From the NCBI RefSeq assembly GCF_004025535.1, contig NZ_QJRG01000044.1, positions 248,001-312,000 of the forward strand: a DNA stretch of 64,000 nt, given 5' to 3'. The DNA comes from Pseudomonas alkylphenolica. Lineage in GTDB: Bacteria > Pseudomonadota > Gammaproteobacteria > Pseudomonadales > Pseudomonadaceae. Shown here in pieces: positions 40,902-50,040 of this stretch. Under the pieces are notes generated by a model. The model saw nothing but the letters and a program-made list of their open reading frames with translations, ran no database searches and was not told the origin of the DNA. Each line of letters opens with the position of its first letter. Position 1 is the first letter of the stretch. Both the position numbers and the translations under genes were made by a program.

Positions 40902-41641
40902 TGCGCCGGCTGGTATGGGGGCTGATGCTGGCGTTGCTGATGGTCGCACCGCTACGCGCAGAGGTTACCTTCCCGGCCCTGACCGGCCGGGTAGTGGATG
41001 ATGCCGGGTTGCTCGACAGCAATAGCCGCGGCCAGCTCGAACGCATGCTCACGGCACATGAACAGGCCACCGGCGAGCAGGTTGTGGTGGTCACCCTGAA
41101 TGACCTGCAAGGGCTGGAAATCGAGGATTTCGGCTACCAGCTCGGTCGACAGTGGGGGATCGGCCAGAAGGGCAAGGACAACGGCGCGCTGTTGATCATC
41201 GCCCCCAAGCAACGCCGGTTGCGCATCGAAGTGGGCTATGGCCTTGAAGAGCGCCTGACCGATGCGCAGTCGTCGGTGATCATCAACAGCATCATTACTC
41301 CGGCGTTTCGCCGTGGCGAGTTCAGCCAGGGCATCGTCCAGGGCACCGCAGCCATCCTCCAGGTGCTGGGTGGCAATCCGCTGGCCGAGCCATCGCGCGC
41401 CCAAGGTGGCGGTGGGCAAGCGCAGGCACCGGGCTGGTCTATCGGACTGTTCATTCTGCTGGTCATCGTCGTCTTTGCCTTGCAGGGCATGGGCCTGGGT
41501 GGCGGCGGCCGTGGTGGCCGCGGCGGCATGGGCGGTGGTTTCGGTGGCGGCTACGGCGGTGGTTTTGGCGGTGGCGGAGGCGGCGGATTCAGTGGCGGCG
41601 GTGGCGGCTTCGGCGGCGGCGGTTCCTCTGGTGGCTGGTAA
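40901..41641 (+). CDS. TPM-domain protein with glycine-rich tail (YgcG type)
   Basis: A 246-aa protein with a signal peptide (1-20), a TPM domain at about 24-150 (DDAGLLDSNSRGQLERML, RLRIEVGYGLEERLTDAQ), one membrane helix near 178-198 and a C-terminal tail of about 45 residues made almost only of Gly with a few Phe, Tyr and Ser. The TPM domain has been linked to phosphatase activity and photosystem repair in plants; here it is envelope-associated. Overlaps the lemA-like gene by one base, so they are coupled. Confidence 0.9.
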   Translation: MRRLVWGLMLALLMVAPLRAEVTFPALTGRVVDDAGLLDSNSRGQLERMLTAHEQATGEQVVVVTLNDLQGLEIEDFGYQLGRQWGIGQKGKDNGALLIIAPKQRRLRIEVGYGLEERLTDAQSSVIINSIITPAFRRGEFSQGIVQGTAAILQVLGGNPLAEPSRAQGGGGQAQAPGWSIGLFILLVIVVFALQGMGLGGGGRGGRGGMGGGFGGGYGGGFGGGGGGGFSGGGGGFGGGGSSGGW

Positions 41642-41667
41642 ACAACACTCAACGGGATTTCCAGTGC

Positions 41668-42285
41668 ATGACATTGCTCAGTGAACATGAACAGCGCCAG
41701 GTCGCCGAGGCCATCGCCCGGGTTGAACAGCACACCGATGCGGAGCTGGTCACGGTACTGGCCCGGCGCGCCGACGATTACGCCTACATTCCCTTGCTCT
41801 GGGCCAGTTTGCTGGCCTTGCTGGTGCCGGGCATCGTGCATTACCTCAGCGGCTGGTCAAGCGTCAGCACGCTGTTGATCAGCCAGTGGCTGACCTTCAT
41901 CGTCTGCAGCCTGGTGTTTCGCATCCCGCGCCTGACAACCCGGCTGATACCGCGCTCGGTACGCCATTGGCGTGCGTCGAACCTGGCCCGGCGGCAGTTT
42001 CTGGAGCAGAACCTTCACCACACCATGGGCAGTACCGGTGTGCTGATTTTCGTCAGCGAAGCCGAGCGCTATGTCGAGATCCTGGTGGATGAAGGCATCT
42101 CCCGGCACCTCGACAACAAAGTCTGGGACGGCATCGTCCAGCGTTTCACCGACCAGGTAGGCAAAGGCCAGACGCTGCAGGGGTTCGTCTCCTGCGTCGA
42201 GGCCTGTGGCGAGGTCTTGCGCCAGCACGTGCCGGTGACCCAGGCGCGCAACGAACTGCCCAACCGCCTGGTGGTACTGGGGTAA
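41668..42285 (+). CDS. TPM-domain membrane protein
   Basis: A 205-aa protein: TPM-type N-terminus (EQRQVAEAIARVEQHTDAEL), two adjacent membrane helices around 45-90, then the second half of the domain (STGVLIFVSEAERYVEILVD). It follows the YgcG-type gene by 26 bp and completes a lemA-TPM-TPM operon. Function unknown. Confidence 0.87.
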   Translation: MTLLSEHEQRQVAEAIARVEQHTDAELVTVLARRADDYAYIPLLWASLLALLVPGIVHYLSGWSSVSTLLISQWLTFIVCSLVFRIPRLTTRLIPRSVRHWRASNLARRQFLEQNLHHTMGSTGVLIFVSEAERYVEILVDEGISRHLDNKVWDGIVQRFTDQVGKGQTLQGFVSCVEACGEVLRQHVPVTQARNELPNRLVVLG

Positions 42286-42391
42286 GCGGCAAACGCTGAT
42301 CGACAAAAACTGTGCGCAGGCCGGTCATCCACGTAAAATGCCCGGCATTGCGCCCAGTCGCCCCCTTCGTAACCCGAGGCACCCACTCCCG

Positions 42392-43609
42392 ATGTCCGAT
42401 TCCCCCTCCGCCCAGACCGCGCCGGATGCGCGTGCGCAGTTTCTGAGCCTGCTCGCCACCAGCCTTGAACAGAACGCCCTGATCAAGCTGGTGCTGGCGC
42501 GCCATGTCGGTACTGAAGAAGCCTTGCAGCGGATCATCGCCAAACCGTTGACCGTCAAGGGCCAGGCCTGCCTGTCGCTGGTGTATCGCTACCAGACCCG
42601 TGACATCACCCGTAACCTGCCCAATGACCAGGCGCTGGCGCTGGTGGCCGAATTGCTGCCGGGCTCGTTTCGCAACGCTCACCTGTTGAGCCTCAATAAT
42701 GAGGCGCAGCTGGAGTTCAGCAAAAAGGGCAAACCGATGTTGCACAGTAGTGCCGTGCAGCAGGCACGCAAGGCAGCGGACGGCGAGCATGACCGGGAGA
42801 AAAAGCGTTACCTGGAGCTGAGCCGGCCGTTCTTGCATGACCTGGGTGTGACCGACAAGCAACATGCGCTGATCCCGGCGATGTCGCGCAAGTGGAAGCA
42901 GATCAACAAGTTCATCGAAGTGTTTTCCCATGCCTTGAGTTCCGCGCCGCTGGCGGCTGATCAAGCCTTGCGCGTGGCGGACTTTGGTTCGGGCAAGGGT
43001 TACCTGACTTTTGCCATCCATGACTACCTGCGCAACACCTTGCAGCGCGACGCGCAGGTGACCGGTGTCGAGTTGCGTCCGGACATGGTCGAGCTGTGCA
43101 ATGCCGCTGCCGCGCGCCTGGAGCATCCGGGGCTGGTGTTCGAGTGTGGTGATGTGCGCAGCGTGGTGCCCAGCGCCATTGACGTGATGATTGCCCTGCA
43201 TGCCTGCGACATCGCCACCGACTATGCCATTCATACCGGTATCCGTTGCGGTGCGGCGATCATCATGTGCTCGCCGTGCTGTCACAAACAGATTCGCCCG
43301 CAATTGCACAGCCCGGGCCTGCTCAAGCCGATGCTGCAGTATGGATTGCACCTGGGCCAGCAGGCCGAGATGCTCACCGACAGCTTGCGCGCGTTGTACC
43401 TGGAAGCCTGTGGCTACGAGACCAAGGTGTTCGAGTTCATTTCGCTTGAGCACACCAACAAGAACAAGATGATCCTGGCGGTGAAGCGACAGGCGCCGGG
43501 AGATTCAACGGCGCTGCTGGAGAAAATCCAGCAGCTGAAGGACTTTTATGGGGTCAAGGAACATTGCCTGGAGACCCTGTTGCGCGCGGATGGACTGATC
43601 GCCGCTTGA
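42392..43609 (+). CDS. SAM-dependent methyltransferase
   Basis: A 405-aa class I methyltransferase (Methyltransf_32 type). The SAM loop DFGSGKGYLTFAIHDYL is near residue 197; SPCCHKQIRPQL further on is typical of this family, whose eukaryotic relatives act on RNA or protein. An N-terminal helical domain of about 180 residues precedes the catalytic part. Start at 42392 (MSDSPSAQT); the frame is open 54 bp upstream. Substrate unknown. Confidence 0.82.
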   Translation: MSDSPSAQTAPDARAQFLSLLATSLEQNALIKLVLARHVGTEEALQRIIAKPLTVKGQACLSLVYRYQTRDITRNLPNDQALALVAELLPGSFRNAHLLSLNNEAQLEFSKKGKPMLHSSAVQQARKAADGEHDREKKRYLELSRPFLHDLGVTDKQHALIPAMSRKWKQINKFIEVFSHALSSAPLAADQALRVADFGSGKGYLTFAIHDYLRNTLQRDAQVTGVELRPDMVELCNAAAARLEHPGLVFECGDVRSVVPSAIDVMIALHACDIATDYAIHTGIRCGAAIIMCSPCCHKQIRPQLHSPGLLKPMLQYGLHLGQQAEMLTDSLRALYLEACGYETKVFEFISLEHTNKNKMILAVKRQAPGDSTALLEKIQQLKDFYGVKEHCLETLLRADGLIAA

Positions 43610-43621
43610 AGCAAAACCTGC

Positions 43622-43668
43622 AGGAGCGGATTTATCCGCGAAAGGCTCGCGAATGAATCCGCTCCTAC
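43622..43668. repeat. REP-type inverted repeat (imperfect)
   Basis: GGAGCGGATTTATCCGCGA (from 43623) and TCGCGAATGAATCCGCTCC form a 19-bp stem with two mismatches and a short loop. It is the same sequence class as the element at 15414-15476 and lies between the converging methyltransferase and EamA genes. Confidence 0.75.
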
Positions 43669-43681
43669 AAAAGCACACCCT

Positions 43682-44569
43682 TTAGGCCCTGGCGGGCGCC
43701 GGGTGCACACGGGTCTTGCGCCCCAGCACCACGGTACCGATCACGCCTGCGGCAAACACCCAGGTAATCGGCTCGACCTGCTCACCAAAGAAAAGCGCTG
43801 AGAAGGCGATGGTGAAGAAGATCTGCAGCAACTGGATCTGACTGACCCGGGCGATGCCGCCCAGCGCAAGCCCGGCATACCAGGCAAAAAAGCCGATGAA
43901 CTGCGAGAACAGCGCCACATACCCGAAGGCCCACCACGCCTGGGCGCTGACCGGTCCCTGGTGCTGCAGCGCCAGGTACACCACCGGGCCGATCAACAAC
44001 GGGCTGGCGAGCACCAGCGCCCAGCAGATCACTTGCCAGCCGCCCATTTCCCGCGCCAGTCGCCCACCCTCGGCATACCCCAGGCCACCGACGGCAATCG
44101 CAGCCAGCATCAACAGGTCACCGGCCTGAATCTGCCCGGCGCCCATGATCATCGCGTACACCAGCACCAGCGCACTGCCCAGGGCAGCGCAGGCCCAGAA
44201 GGCCTTTGACGGACGCTCATGCGACAACCAGGCGGCATAGAAGGCGACGCACAAGGGTTGCAGGCCATTGACCAGGGCCCCGTGGGACGCCGGCACCGTC
44301 TGCATGGCCCAGGCCGAAAACACCGGAAAGCCGAGAATCACCCCTAGTGCGACCAGGCTCAGGCCTTTGATCTGCTGCCAGGTCGGCCACTTTTCGCGGC
44401 GCCACAGCAGCAAGGCCGCCGCCGGGATGGCTGCCAGCAAGGCGCGCCCCAGGCCATTGAGCAGCGGGTGCAGTTCCTGTACGACGATACGCGTCATGGG
44501 CAGGGTCAGGCTGAAAATCACGACACCGAGCAAGCCAAGGGCCATCCCGGTGTTTTCGCGGCTGGACAT
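43682..44569 (-). CDS. DMT/EamA-family transporter
   Basis: A 295-aa protein with ten hydrophobic helices in two EamA repeats (about 8-140 and 150-285). EamA proteins export amino acids, purines or other metabolites. Nothing in the surroundings fixes the substrate. The stop region follows the REP element. Confidence 0.87.
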   Translation of the reverse strand: MSSRENTGMALGLLGVVIFSLTLPMTRIVVQELHPLLNGLGRALLAAIPAAALLLWRREKWPTWQQIKGLSLVALGVILGFPVFSAWAMQTVPASHGALVNGLQPLCVAFYAAWLSHERPSKAFWACAALGSALVLVYAMIMGAGQIQAGDLLMLAAIAVGGLGYAEGGRLAREMGGWQVICWALVLASPLLIGPVVYLALQHQGPVSAQAWWAFGYVALFSQFIGFFAWYAGLALGGIARVSQIQLLQIFFTIAFSALFFGEQVEPITWVFAAGVIGTVVLGRKTRVHPAPARA

Positions 44570-44671
44570 AACGAACGCCTGTGGCAGATAAGTCTGACCA
44601 TTGAGCCACAGCAGCCACGGATGATCTTGTTACAGTTGCTCACAAGTTCATCCGTACAGTTTGCCGGCGCT

Positions 44672-47224
44672 TCAGAAGAAGCGCGTGATGCTGACCTTGG
44701 CGTTGCGGCCCTGGCTGTAGGCATAGGCGCCGCTGAGTTCGGAGCGGTAGTCGTTGTTGAACAGGTTATCGATGGTCAGGTTGACTTCGGTGCCCTTGAG
44801 GTACGGCTGCTGCGGCTTCCAGTTGGCGAACAGGCCGTGGACCTGGTAGTCGTCGTTGGCGTAGTGGTCGTAGTAGCGGTCACCCAGCGAACTGGCCGGG
44901 CCTTCGCGGTAGTTGTCGCTCGGTAGGCGGTCGGTCTTGCGCACGAACTGCGCCTGCCAACCCACCCTGGCGTCCCAACTGGGGATCTTCACACCCAGGG
45001 TGGTGATCCACTTCGGTGCCGGGATGTCCTTGGCCCAGACGTCCGGGCCCCAGGGATTGGTATAGGCGCCTTCATGGCGGCCGGTGATCCATGAGTACGA
45101 AACGGCGCCGAACAGGTAGGTGGAGTCGTAGAAGCTCTCGACCTCAAAGCCCTTGATGGTGACGCTGTCGATGTTGCGGTAGTTGGACATCAGGCCCTTG
45201 CCACACGCCTTGGCAATACTCTGGCCGCTGACCAGTTGCTCCGGACAGCCGATGCCGGTGGCCTTGAAGATTTCATCTTCGATCTCGTTGCGGAATAGGG
45301 TGGTGCGGATCAGTACGTTGTCGTGGTCGGTGAAGACATCCGACAGGGTGGTGATGTTACCGGCGCGCAATGCCGTAATGCGCTCCGGGTCGAGGTTGCG
45401 GCTGCTGGCAGTGCGAGAGCCAAGGCCCTGGACCTCATACTGCTCGTCGAGCACCGGCGCGCGCCAGGTCTTGCTGTAATCGGCAAAGAACGCCGTGTGC
45501 TCATTGGTCTTCCAGAACACCGACAGGCGCGGCGACCATCCACTGTAGGTTTTCTCGCTGTAGTCATGCCCCAGCGCCGGGTCGTTGTAGAACGGCGCAT
45601 CGTTTTCTTTGCCGTTGTTGGCAACATGGTCATAGCGCAGTGACGGGGTCAGGGTCACTTCACCCAGGGTGATGGCGTCCTGGAGGAAGTAGCCCTGGCT
45701 GTCGACGCTACCGCTGGGCATGAAGTTCGGCTGGTAATTGCCGTTGTTGTACAGCGGCGTTTCATATTTGCTGCCGGGCATCCACATCTGCGTGTCGCGT
45801 TCGTGGCGGCGAACCTGGAAACCAGCGGTCATCGCGTGCTCCAGCGGGCCGGTGGCAAACAGGCTGGTGTTACGCACGTCGAGCATCTGGTCGGTGTACT
45901 CGGTGTCCATCTTGCGCCCGCCCGTGGCCGGCTGGAAGAACGCGGTGGCATCGCGCTCGTCGGTCTGGTCGGTATCGGAGACCGAGAACTTCACCTGCAG
46001 GTCCACCCACGGGTTGTTGATCGGCTGGTAGTTGTACGTCCCCGACCAGGTGGTGTCGGTGGTGGTGCGGTTGGCCAGGAAGCGCTTGAGCGCGTTGTCG
46101 TAGCCGTACTTGTTGATATCGGCCTGGGTCGGCGGAGTCGGGTAGGCGGTGGAGGAAAACGGTGCCCAGCGCTCACTTTGCGAGCGCGACCAAGAGAAGC
46201 CCAGGCGCTGCTCTTCGGTCAGTTGCAGGTTGAATTTGAACAATGCCCCGTCCAGGTCAAGGGCGCTGTTGGGCAGGCGCTGGGGGTTGATCGGGTAGTC
46301 GTTGTCCGGGTCGGGCAGGGTGCCGGCCAGTTTCATGTCGTCGCCGTCACGCTTGGTCAGGTACACCAGAGCATCCATGCGGCCATCGTCGGTGCGGCCG
46401 AACAGGGCCGAGCTGTAAACCTGCTGGTGGTCATTGCTGGCGTAGCCGTACTTGAGCATGGCGCCACTGTTGCGGCCGTCTTGCAGCAGGTCCGGGGCGT
46501 CTTTGGTGGTCATGTTGACGCTGCCGCCAAAGCCGCCGTTGCCGGTGTAGACCGAGTGCGGGCCTTTTTCGACTTCGATGTTCTTGATCAGCTCGGGCTC
46601 GATGAAAATAGTGCCCTGCTGGTACCGCTCAAAGCCGCTCTTGGTCGCGCCATCGACGGTCATCGGCACGTCTTCGGCATCGCTCAGGCCCCAGATGTTG
46701 ATGGTCTGGCCACCGGGTTTTACCGAACCGCCCATGTTCACCCCGGGCAGGGTCGACAACACGCTGGGGATGTTGCTTGGTTGATAACGGTCGATGTCGT
46801 CCTGGGTCAGGGTCGAGCGGCCGACGGTACTGGGGTCTACCTGCTGGCCGTCACCGACGATGCTCACGGCGCTGAGCTGGATGCCGTTATCGGCGGTCGG
46901 GTCATCTTCGCGCAGGCGCACCACGTAGGTACTGCCGACCTTGACCAGGGCGAAGCGGCTATTGAACAGCAACTGCCGGATCGCCTGCTCGGCTTCGTAG
47001 GGACCTTGCAGGGCCGGGGCCTGCACGCCACGCAGCAAGGCTTCGTCGAACAGTAATTGCACCTTGGTCTGCTGGGCCAGCTGGCTCAGCGACAGCGCCA
47101 GTGATTGCGCCGGCAAGTTCAGCTCTACCGGTGCGGCCTCGGCCATCAGGCTCAAGGTCAGACAGGCCGCCAGCAGCGATGGACGGGCAGACAAAGGTGT
47201 AAAAGGACGAAACGCACGCAACAT
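44672..47224 (-). CDS. TonB-dependent receptor with STN signalling domain
   Basis: An 850-aa outer-membrane receptor. After a signal peptide comes an STN domain (about 35-105, QSLALSLSQLAQQTKVQLLF) that talks to a FecR regulator, then the plug (YQPSNIPSVLSTLPGVNMGG, VEKGPHSVYTGNGGFGGSVN) and a 22-strand barrel ending in the aromatic Phe. Barrel motifs such as FRNEIEDEIFKAT recall haem/transferrin-type receptors, so haem or a siderophore is the likely cargo. Start at 47224 with GGGGGA upstream. Target of the fecR/ECF pair just upstream. Confidence 0.9.
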   Translation of the reverse strand: MLRAFRPFTPLSARPSLLAACLTLSLMAEAAPVELNLPAQSLALSLSQLAQQTKVQLLFDEALLRGVQAPALQGPYEAEQAIRQLLFNSRFALVKVGSTYVVRLREDDPTADNGIQLSAVSIVGDGQQVDPSTVGRSTLTQDDIDRYQPSNIPSVLSTLPGVNMGGSVKPGGQTINIWGLSDAEDVPMTVDGATKSGFERYQQGTIFIEPELIKNIEVEKGPHSVYTGNGGFGGSVNMTTKDAPDLLQDGRNSGAMLKYGYASNDHQQVYSSALFGRTDDGRMDALVYLTKRDGDDMKLAGTLPDPDNDYPINPQRLPNSALDLDGALFKFNLQLTEEQRLGFSWSRSQSERWAPFSSTAYPTPPTQADINKYGYDNALKRFLANRTTTDTTWSGTYNYQPINNPWVDLQVKFSVSDTDQTDERDATAFFQPATGGRKMDTEYTDQMLDVRNTSLFATGPLEHAMTAGFQVRRHERDTQMWMPGSKYETPLYNNGNYQPNFMPSGSVDSQGYFLQDAITLGEVTLTPSLRYDHVANNGKENDAPFYNDPALGHDYSEKTYSGWSPRLSVFWKTNEHTAFFADYSKTWRAPVLDEQYEVQGLGSRTASSRNLDPERITALRAGNITTLSDVFTDHDNVLIRTTLFRNEIEDEIFKATGIGCPEQLVSGQSIAKACGKGLMSNYRNIDSVTIKGFEVESFYDSTYLFGAVSYSWITGRHEGAYTNPWGPDVWAKDIPAPKWITTLGVKIPSWDARVGWQAQFVRKTDRLPSDNYREGPASSLGDRYYDHYANDDYQVHGLFANWKPQQPYLKGTEVNLTIDNLFNNDYRSELSGAYAYSQGRNAKVSITRFF

Positions 47225-47314
47225 GAAATCCCCCAATACGGCAACAATGGCCAGAAGGCCTGCAATGACGACGCAGACGGGAGGAAGACGCGTTGCAGCG
47301 GGAAACCCTCATAT

Positions 47315-47333
47315 GCGAATGAAAAATATTCTC
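47315..47333 (-). promoter_or_regulatory. Fur-box-like site before the TonB receptor
   Basis: The minus strand GAGAATATTTTTCATTCGC matches 12 of 19 positions of the Fur consensus GATAATGATAATCATTATC. It lies 91-109 bp before the receptor start, in the gap after fecR. A weak match by eye. Confidence 0.4.
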
Positions 47334-47339
47334 AGATTT

Positions 47340-48290
47340 TTATTTCGGCTCGATTCGCAGGCGGCCATCGGCAAGCGTCACGGTGCTGACCGGCAGCAGG
47401 GCTGGCAGGGCCTTGAGCAAAGCGTCAGGGTCGTCGACATCGAGGTTGCCGGAAACCCTGTAGCGCCCCAGCACCGGGTCGGCGAGTACCACCGGCGCCT
47501 GGCGGTAGAGTGAAATCTCGTCGACCAGGCTGCTCAGCTCGCGGTCGCGAAAGGTCACATGACCGCTACGCCAGTCGCCTACTTCCTGATCGCTCAGGGT
47601 TTGCCAACGCAAGCTGCCCCCTGCAAGGTCATAGCTGGCGCGCTGGCGAGCGCCGAGCAACGCCGGCTGGCGATCTTCGCCCGGTGTTTCCAGGGCCACC
47701 TGGCCGTGGGCCACGCTCACCACCAGCTCCTGCTGGCCGCGGCGCAGGTCGAAGGCCGTGCCGACCACCCGAACCCGGGCAGCGCCGGCATCGATAAACA
47801 GAGGGCGTTCCTTGTTGGCAGCGACGTTAATGAAAAGCTGGCCCTGATCCAGGTGAATCAGGCGGCGCTCGGCATCGAAGTCCACCCGCAGACGCGTGTG
47901 GGCATTGACGGTCAGCTGGCTGCCATCGGGTAGCTCAAAGGTGCGCGGGTGTTGGTCATCAACTGCAAACGCGTCGGCGTAATGTGTGCCGGGCAGTCCG
48001 ACGTTACGCGCCAGCAGGGCACATACCAGCGTGGCGGCGACGGCCAGTGCCGGGCGCCAGTTGCGGGCTTTGCGCGCCGGCAAGGCCACGGGCTGATTGA
48101 GGCGCTTGAGGGCTGCGAGGTCATCCCAGAGCTGTTCGAACTGGCTGTATGCGCGGGCGTGCTCGGGTGTCTGCAGCCACACGGCAAAAGCTTTGCGCGC
48201 TTCACGCGAGGGGGCGTTGCGGTTCTGGCTGAACCAGCTGGCTGCCTGGGCATCGATGGCGCGCTTATCGATTTCGGGAATCGGGGTCAT
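47340..48290 (-). CDS. FecR-family anti-sigma factor/regulator (first module)
   Basis: A 316-aa single-pass inner-membrane protein. The cytoplasmic N-terminal DUF4880 part (AASWFSQNRNAPSREARKAF, WLQTPEHARAYSQFEQLW) binds the sigma factor; one helix at about 78-95; the periplasmic FecR domain (RTFELPDGSQLTVNAHTRLR, VRVVGTAFDLRRGQ) receives the signal from the receptor's STN domain. Overlaps the sigma gene by 4 bp, so the two are coupled. Confidence 0.93.
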   Translation of the reverse strand: MTPIPEIDKRAIDAQAASWFSQNRNAPSREARKAFAVWLQTPEHARAYSQFEQLWDDLAALKRLNQPVALPARKARNWRPALAVAATLVCALLARNVGLPGTHYADAFAVDDQHPRTFELPDGSQLTVNAHTRLRVDFDAERRLIHLDQGQLFINVAANKERPLFIDAGAARVRVVGTAFDLRRGQQELVVSVAHGQVALETPGEDRQPALLGARQRASYDLAGGSLRWQTLSDQEVGDWRSGHVTFRDRELSSLVDEISLYRQAPVVLADPVLGRYRVSGNLDVDDPDALLKALPALLPVSTVTLADGRLRIEPK

Positions 48291-48826
48291 TGTCCTTGCT
48301 CCGTGCCATTGTCACTGTCCAGGCGCTGCTTGCAATGCAGCAGCGCGGCAGCAATGTGCTTTTCCACCATGCTCACGGAAATGCCCATTCGCTCGCCGAT
48401 CTGTGCCTGCGTCAAACCTTCGAAGCGGTGCAGCATAAGGGCTTCGCGTCGGCGCGGCGAGAGCTCGGCGAGCACACGCTTCAATTGTTCCAGGCGTTGC
48501 TGTTGTTGGGCATGGTTCAGCGGGTCGGCCTGGGTGTCGAGCGGGGTGTCTTCGCCGCTGTTGACCTGCTCGTCGAGCACGGCGTGCCGCACCCGTTGGC
48601 GGCGCCAGTGATCACTGAGCAGATTACGTGCGACCTGAAACAGAAAGGCCCGGGGTTGCTCGACCCGCGCGCGGTCCCGGTACCCCAGCCACTGAGCAAA
48701 CACGTCCTGGGTGATGTCGGCCGCATCACTGGCATTGTCCAGGCGCTTGCGCAGGAAATGCAGGATGTCGGCATAAAACCCGCGGCATGTGTCAGGGGGC
48801 AGTGGATCGGGTTTGGGGCGTTGCAT
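48287..48826 (-). CDS. iron-starvation ECF sigma factor (FecI type, first module)
   Basis: A 179-aa sigma-70 family ECF factor: region 2 with NASDAADITQDVFAQWL and region 4 HTH with LTQAQIGERMGISVSMVEKH. It should direct RNA polymerase to the receptor gene at 44672-47224 when iron is short and the ligand is bound. A Fur-box-like site lies 45-63 bp before the start. Confidence 0.93.
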   Translation of the reverse strand: MQRPKPDPLPPDTCRGFYADILHFLRKRLDNASDAADITQDVFAQWLGYRDRARVEQPRAFLFQVARNLLSDHWRRQRVRHAVLDEQVNSGEDTPLDTQADPLNHAQQQQRLEQLKRVLAELSPRRREALMLHRFEGLTQAQIGERMGISVSMVEKHIAAALLHCKQRLDSDNGTEQGQ

Positions 48827-48870
48827 GCAAACTTTCCAGGGGGCCTGCGTAGAAAGTCGCGGATGTTATC

Positions 48871-48889
48871 GATAATAATTGTTATTTGC
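48871..48889. promoter_or_regulatory. Fur-box-like site before the first ECF sigma gene
   Basis: GATAATAATTGTTATTTGC matches 13 of 19 positions of the Fur consensus, including the first six. It lies between the DUF4917 stop and the sigma-gene start, where Fur would repress the sigma/fecR pair under iron sufficiency. Confidence 0.6.
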
Positions 48890-48909
48890 CAATGCGAAAT
48901 TGTATTGCC

Positions 48910-49932
48910 TCAGCGCCGCTTGCGCACCACGGCGGGCACCGGGACTTCCAGTTCGACAGCGCCGAGGGGATGACTGCTAGCGTCGAAAAAATACAGGGGG
49001 ATGTCCGGGGTGTCGGCAAATCGCTGGGCGAAATGCTGCTTCTGGCTGATGATCGAGGCTTCGCTCAAGGGCCGGATGGCAATGGCCAGGTGCACCGGGC
49101 GGGCCTGCTTGATGGCCTGCAACAGGTGACCGTCGCTGCTGTCCAGATGTTGGCCAAACAGGCACAGGCCGTCTTGATGGGTGGCCAACTCACCCAGGCA
49201 CCAGCTCAGGTAGTCGGAGCTGCGTATCGCTTTGAGCTTATCGTCGCTGCTGCTTTCGTTGACGAACAGCGGTACATCGCCAGGTGTGTTCACCGCAAAA
49301 CCATCGAGCAACTGACTGCCGCTGGCACTGCGCTGACGGGTGCTGCCGTCCTGTTGCTTGAGCAGGTGCAGGCCACCATGCATGTACAGCAGACGGGTAC
49401 CGCTGCTGTGGGTGCGTCGGATATCGAAGGCGCCTTCCTCATCGAACAAGGCCTGAAAACGGTCCGGGGCGTGGCTGACCGCCCAGTGGCAGAGCAGGTC
49501 GTAGTTGCTGGAGTAAACGCTCTGGTAGCTGCACAGCGCGCTGTTGATGCGCTGCAAGGTGCTGCCTGGCAGCAGGCGCCACGGGATGTGTACGCTGCGC
49601 ACCGCATGGATCAGGGCTTCCTTGATCGCGTAATAGCGGTTCAGCGGCGCCGATGAGCTGATTGCCAGCGCGGCGTTGATGCGCACCGTGGTGTTCAGGG
49701 CGCTGAGGACCGGCTCGAACAGTTCGCTGCCCAGCGACTTGAACAAAGCCTGGTCGGTCAGGCTCAGGGGTTTGTGACGTACCCGCTGCGCTTCTTCGAA
49801 CAATGAGAAATAAGTGAACGGCCGCCACACCGCACGACTGGCGCCATTGCCCAGCAGCAAACCGCTGCAGGGGTGGTCGGCATTCAGTTGCGGCCAGCTG
49901 TGAAGGCTGGCGTCGAGGTCGGCATGGGACAT
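48910..49932 (-). CDS. DUF4917 protein, possible SIR2-like fold
   Basis: A 340-aa cytoplasmic protein of the DUF4917 type. Its motifs line up in order with SIR2 NAD-binding enzymes: LLLGNGASRAVW at 25-36 (nucleotide loop), SSNYDLL at 141-147 (the N-Y-D element), YMHGGLHLL at 183-191 (HG element, His185) and LCLFGQHLDSSDGHLL at 256-271 (like the GYSxxDxHL end). SIR2 activity is an inference from this pattern. The start at 49932 has AAGAGA upstream. No other defence gene is adjacent. Confidence 0.72.
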   Translation of the reverse strand: MSHADLDASLHSWPQLNADHPCSGLLLGNGASRAVWRPFTYFSLFEEAQRVRHKPLSLTDQALFKSLGSELFEPVLSALNTTVRINAALAISSSAPLNRYYAIKEALIHAVRSVHIPWRLLPGSTLQRINSALCSYQSVYSSNYDLLCHWAVSHAPDRFQALFDEEGAFDIRRTHSSGTRLLYMHGGLHLLKQQDGSTRQRSASGSQLLDGFAVNTPGDVPLFVNESSSDDKLKAIRSSDYLSWCLGELATHQDGLCLFGQHLDSSDGHLLQAIKQARPVHLAIAIRPLSEASIISQKQHFAQRFADTPDIPLYFFDASSHPLGAVELEVPVPAVVRKRR

Positions 49933-50040
49933 GGTGTTCTCTTGGCAAGGTCGTTCGATCGGCGCGACTTTAGCATGCCATCGGGCTGTCATCAGTGCCG
50001 GCGACTATGCTGGGGTCGCAATCAATCAGGAGGATGGCGC

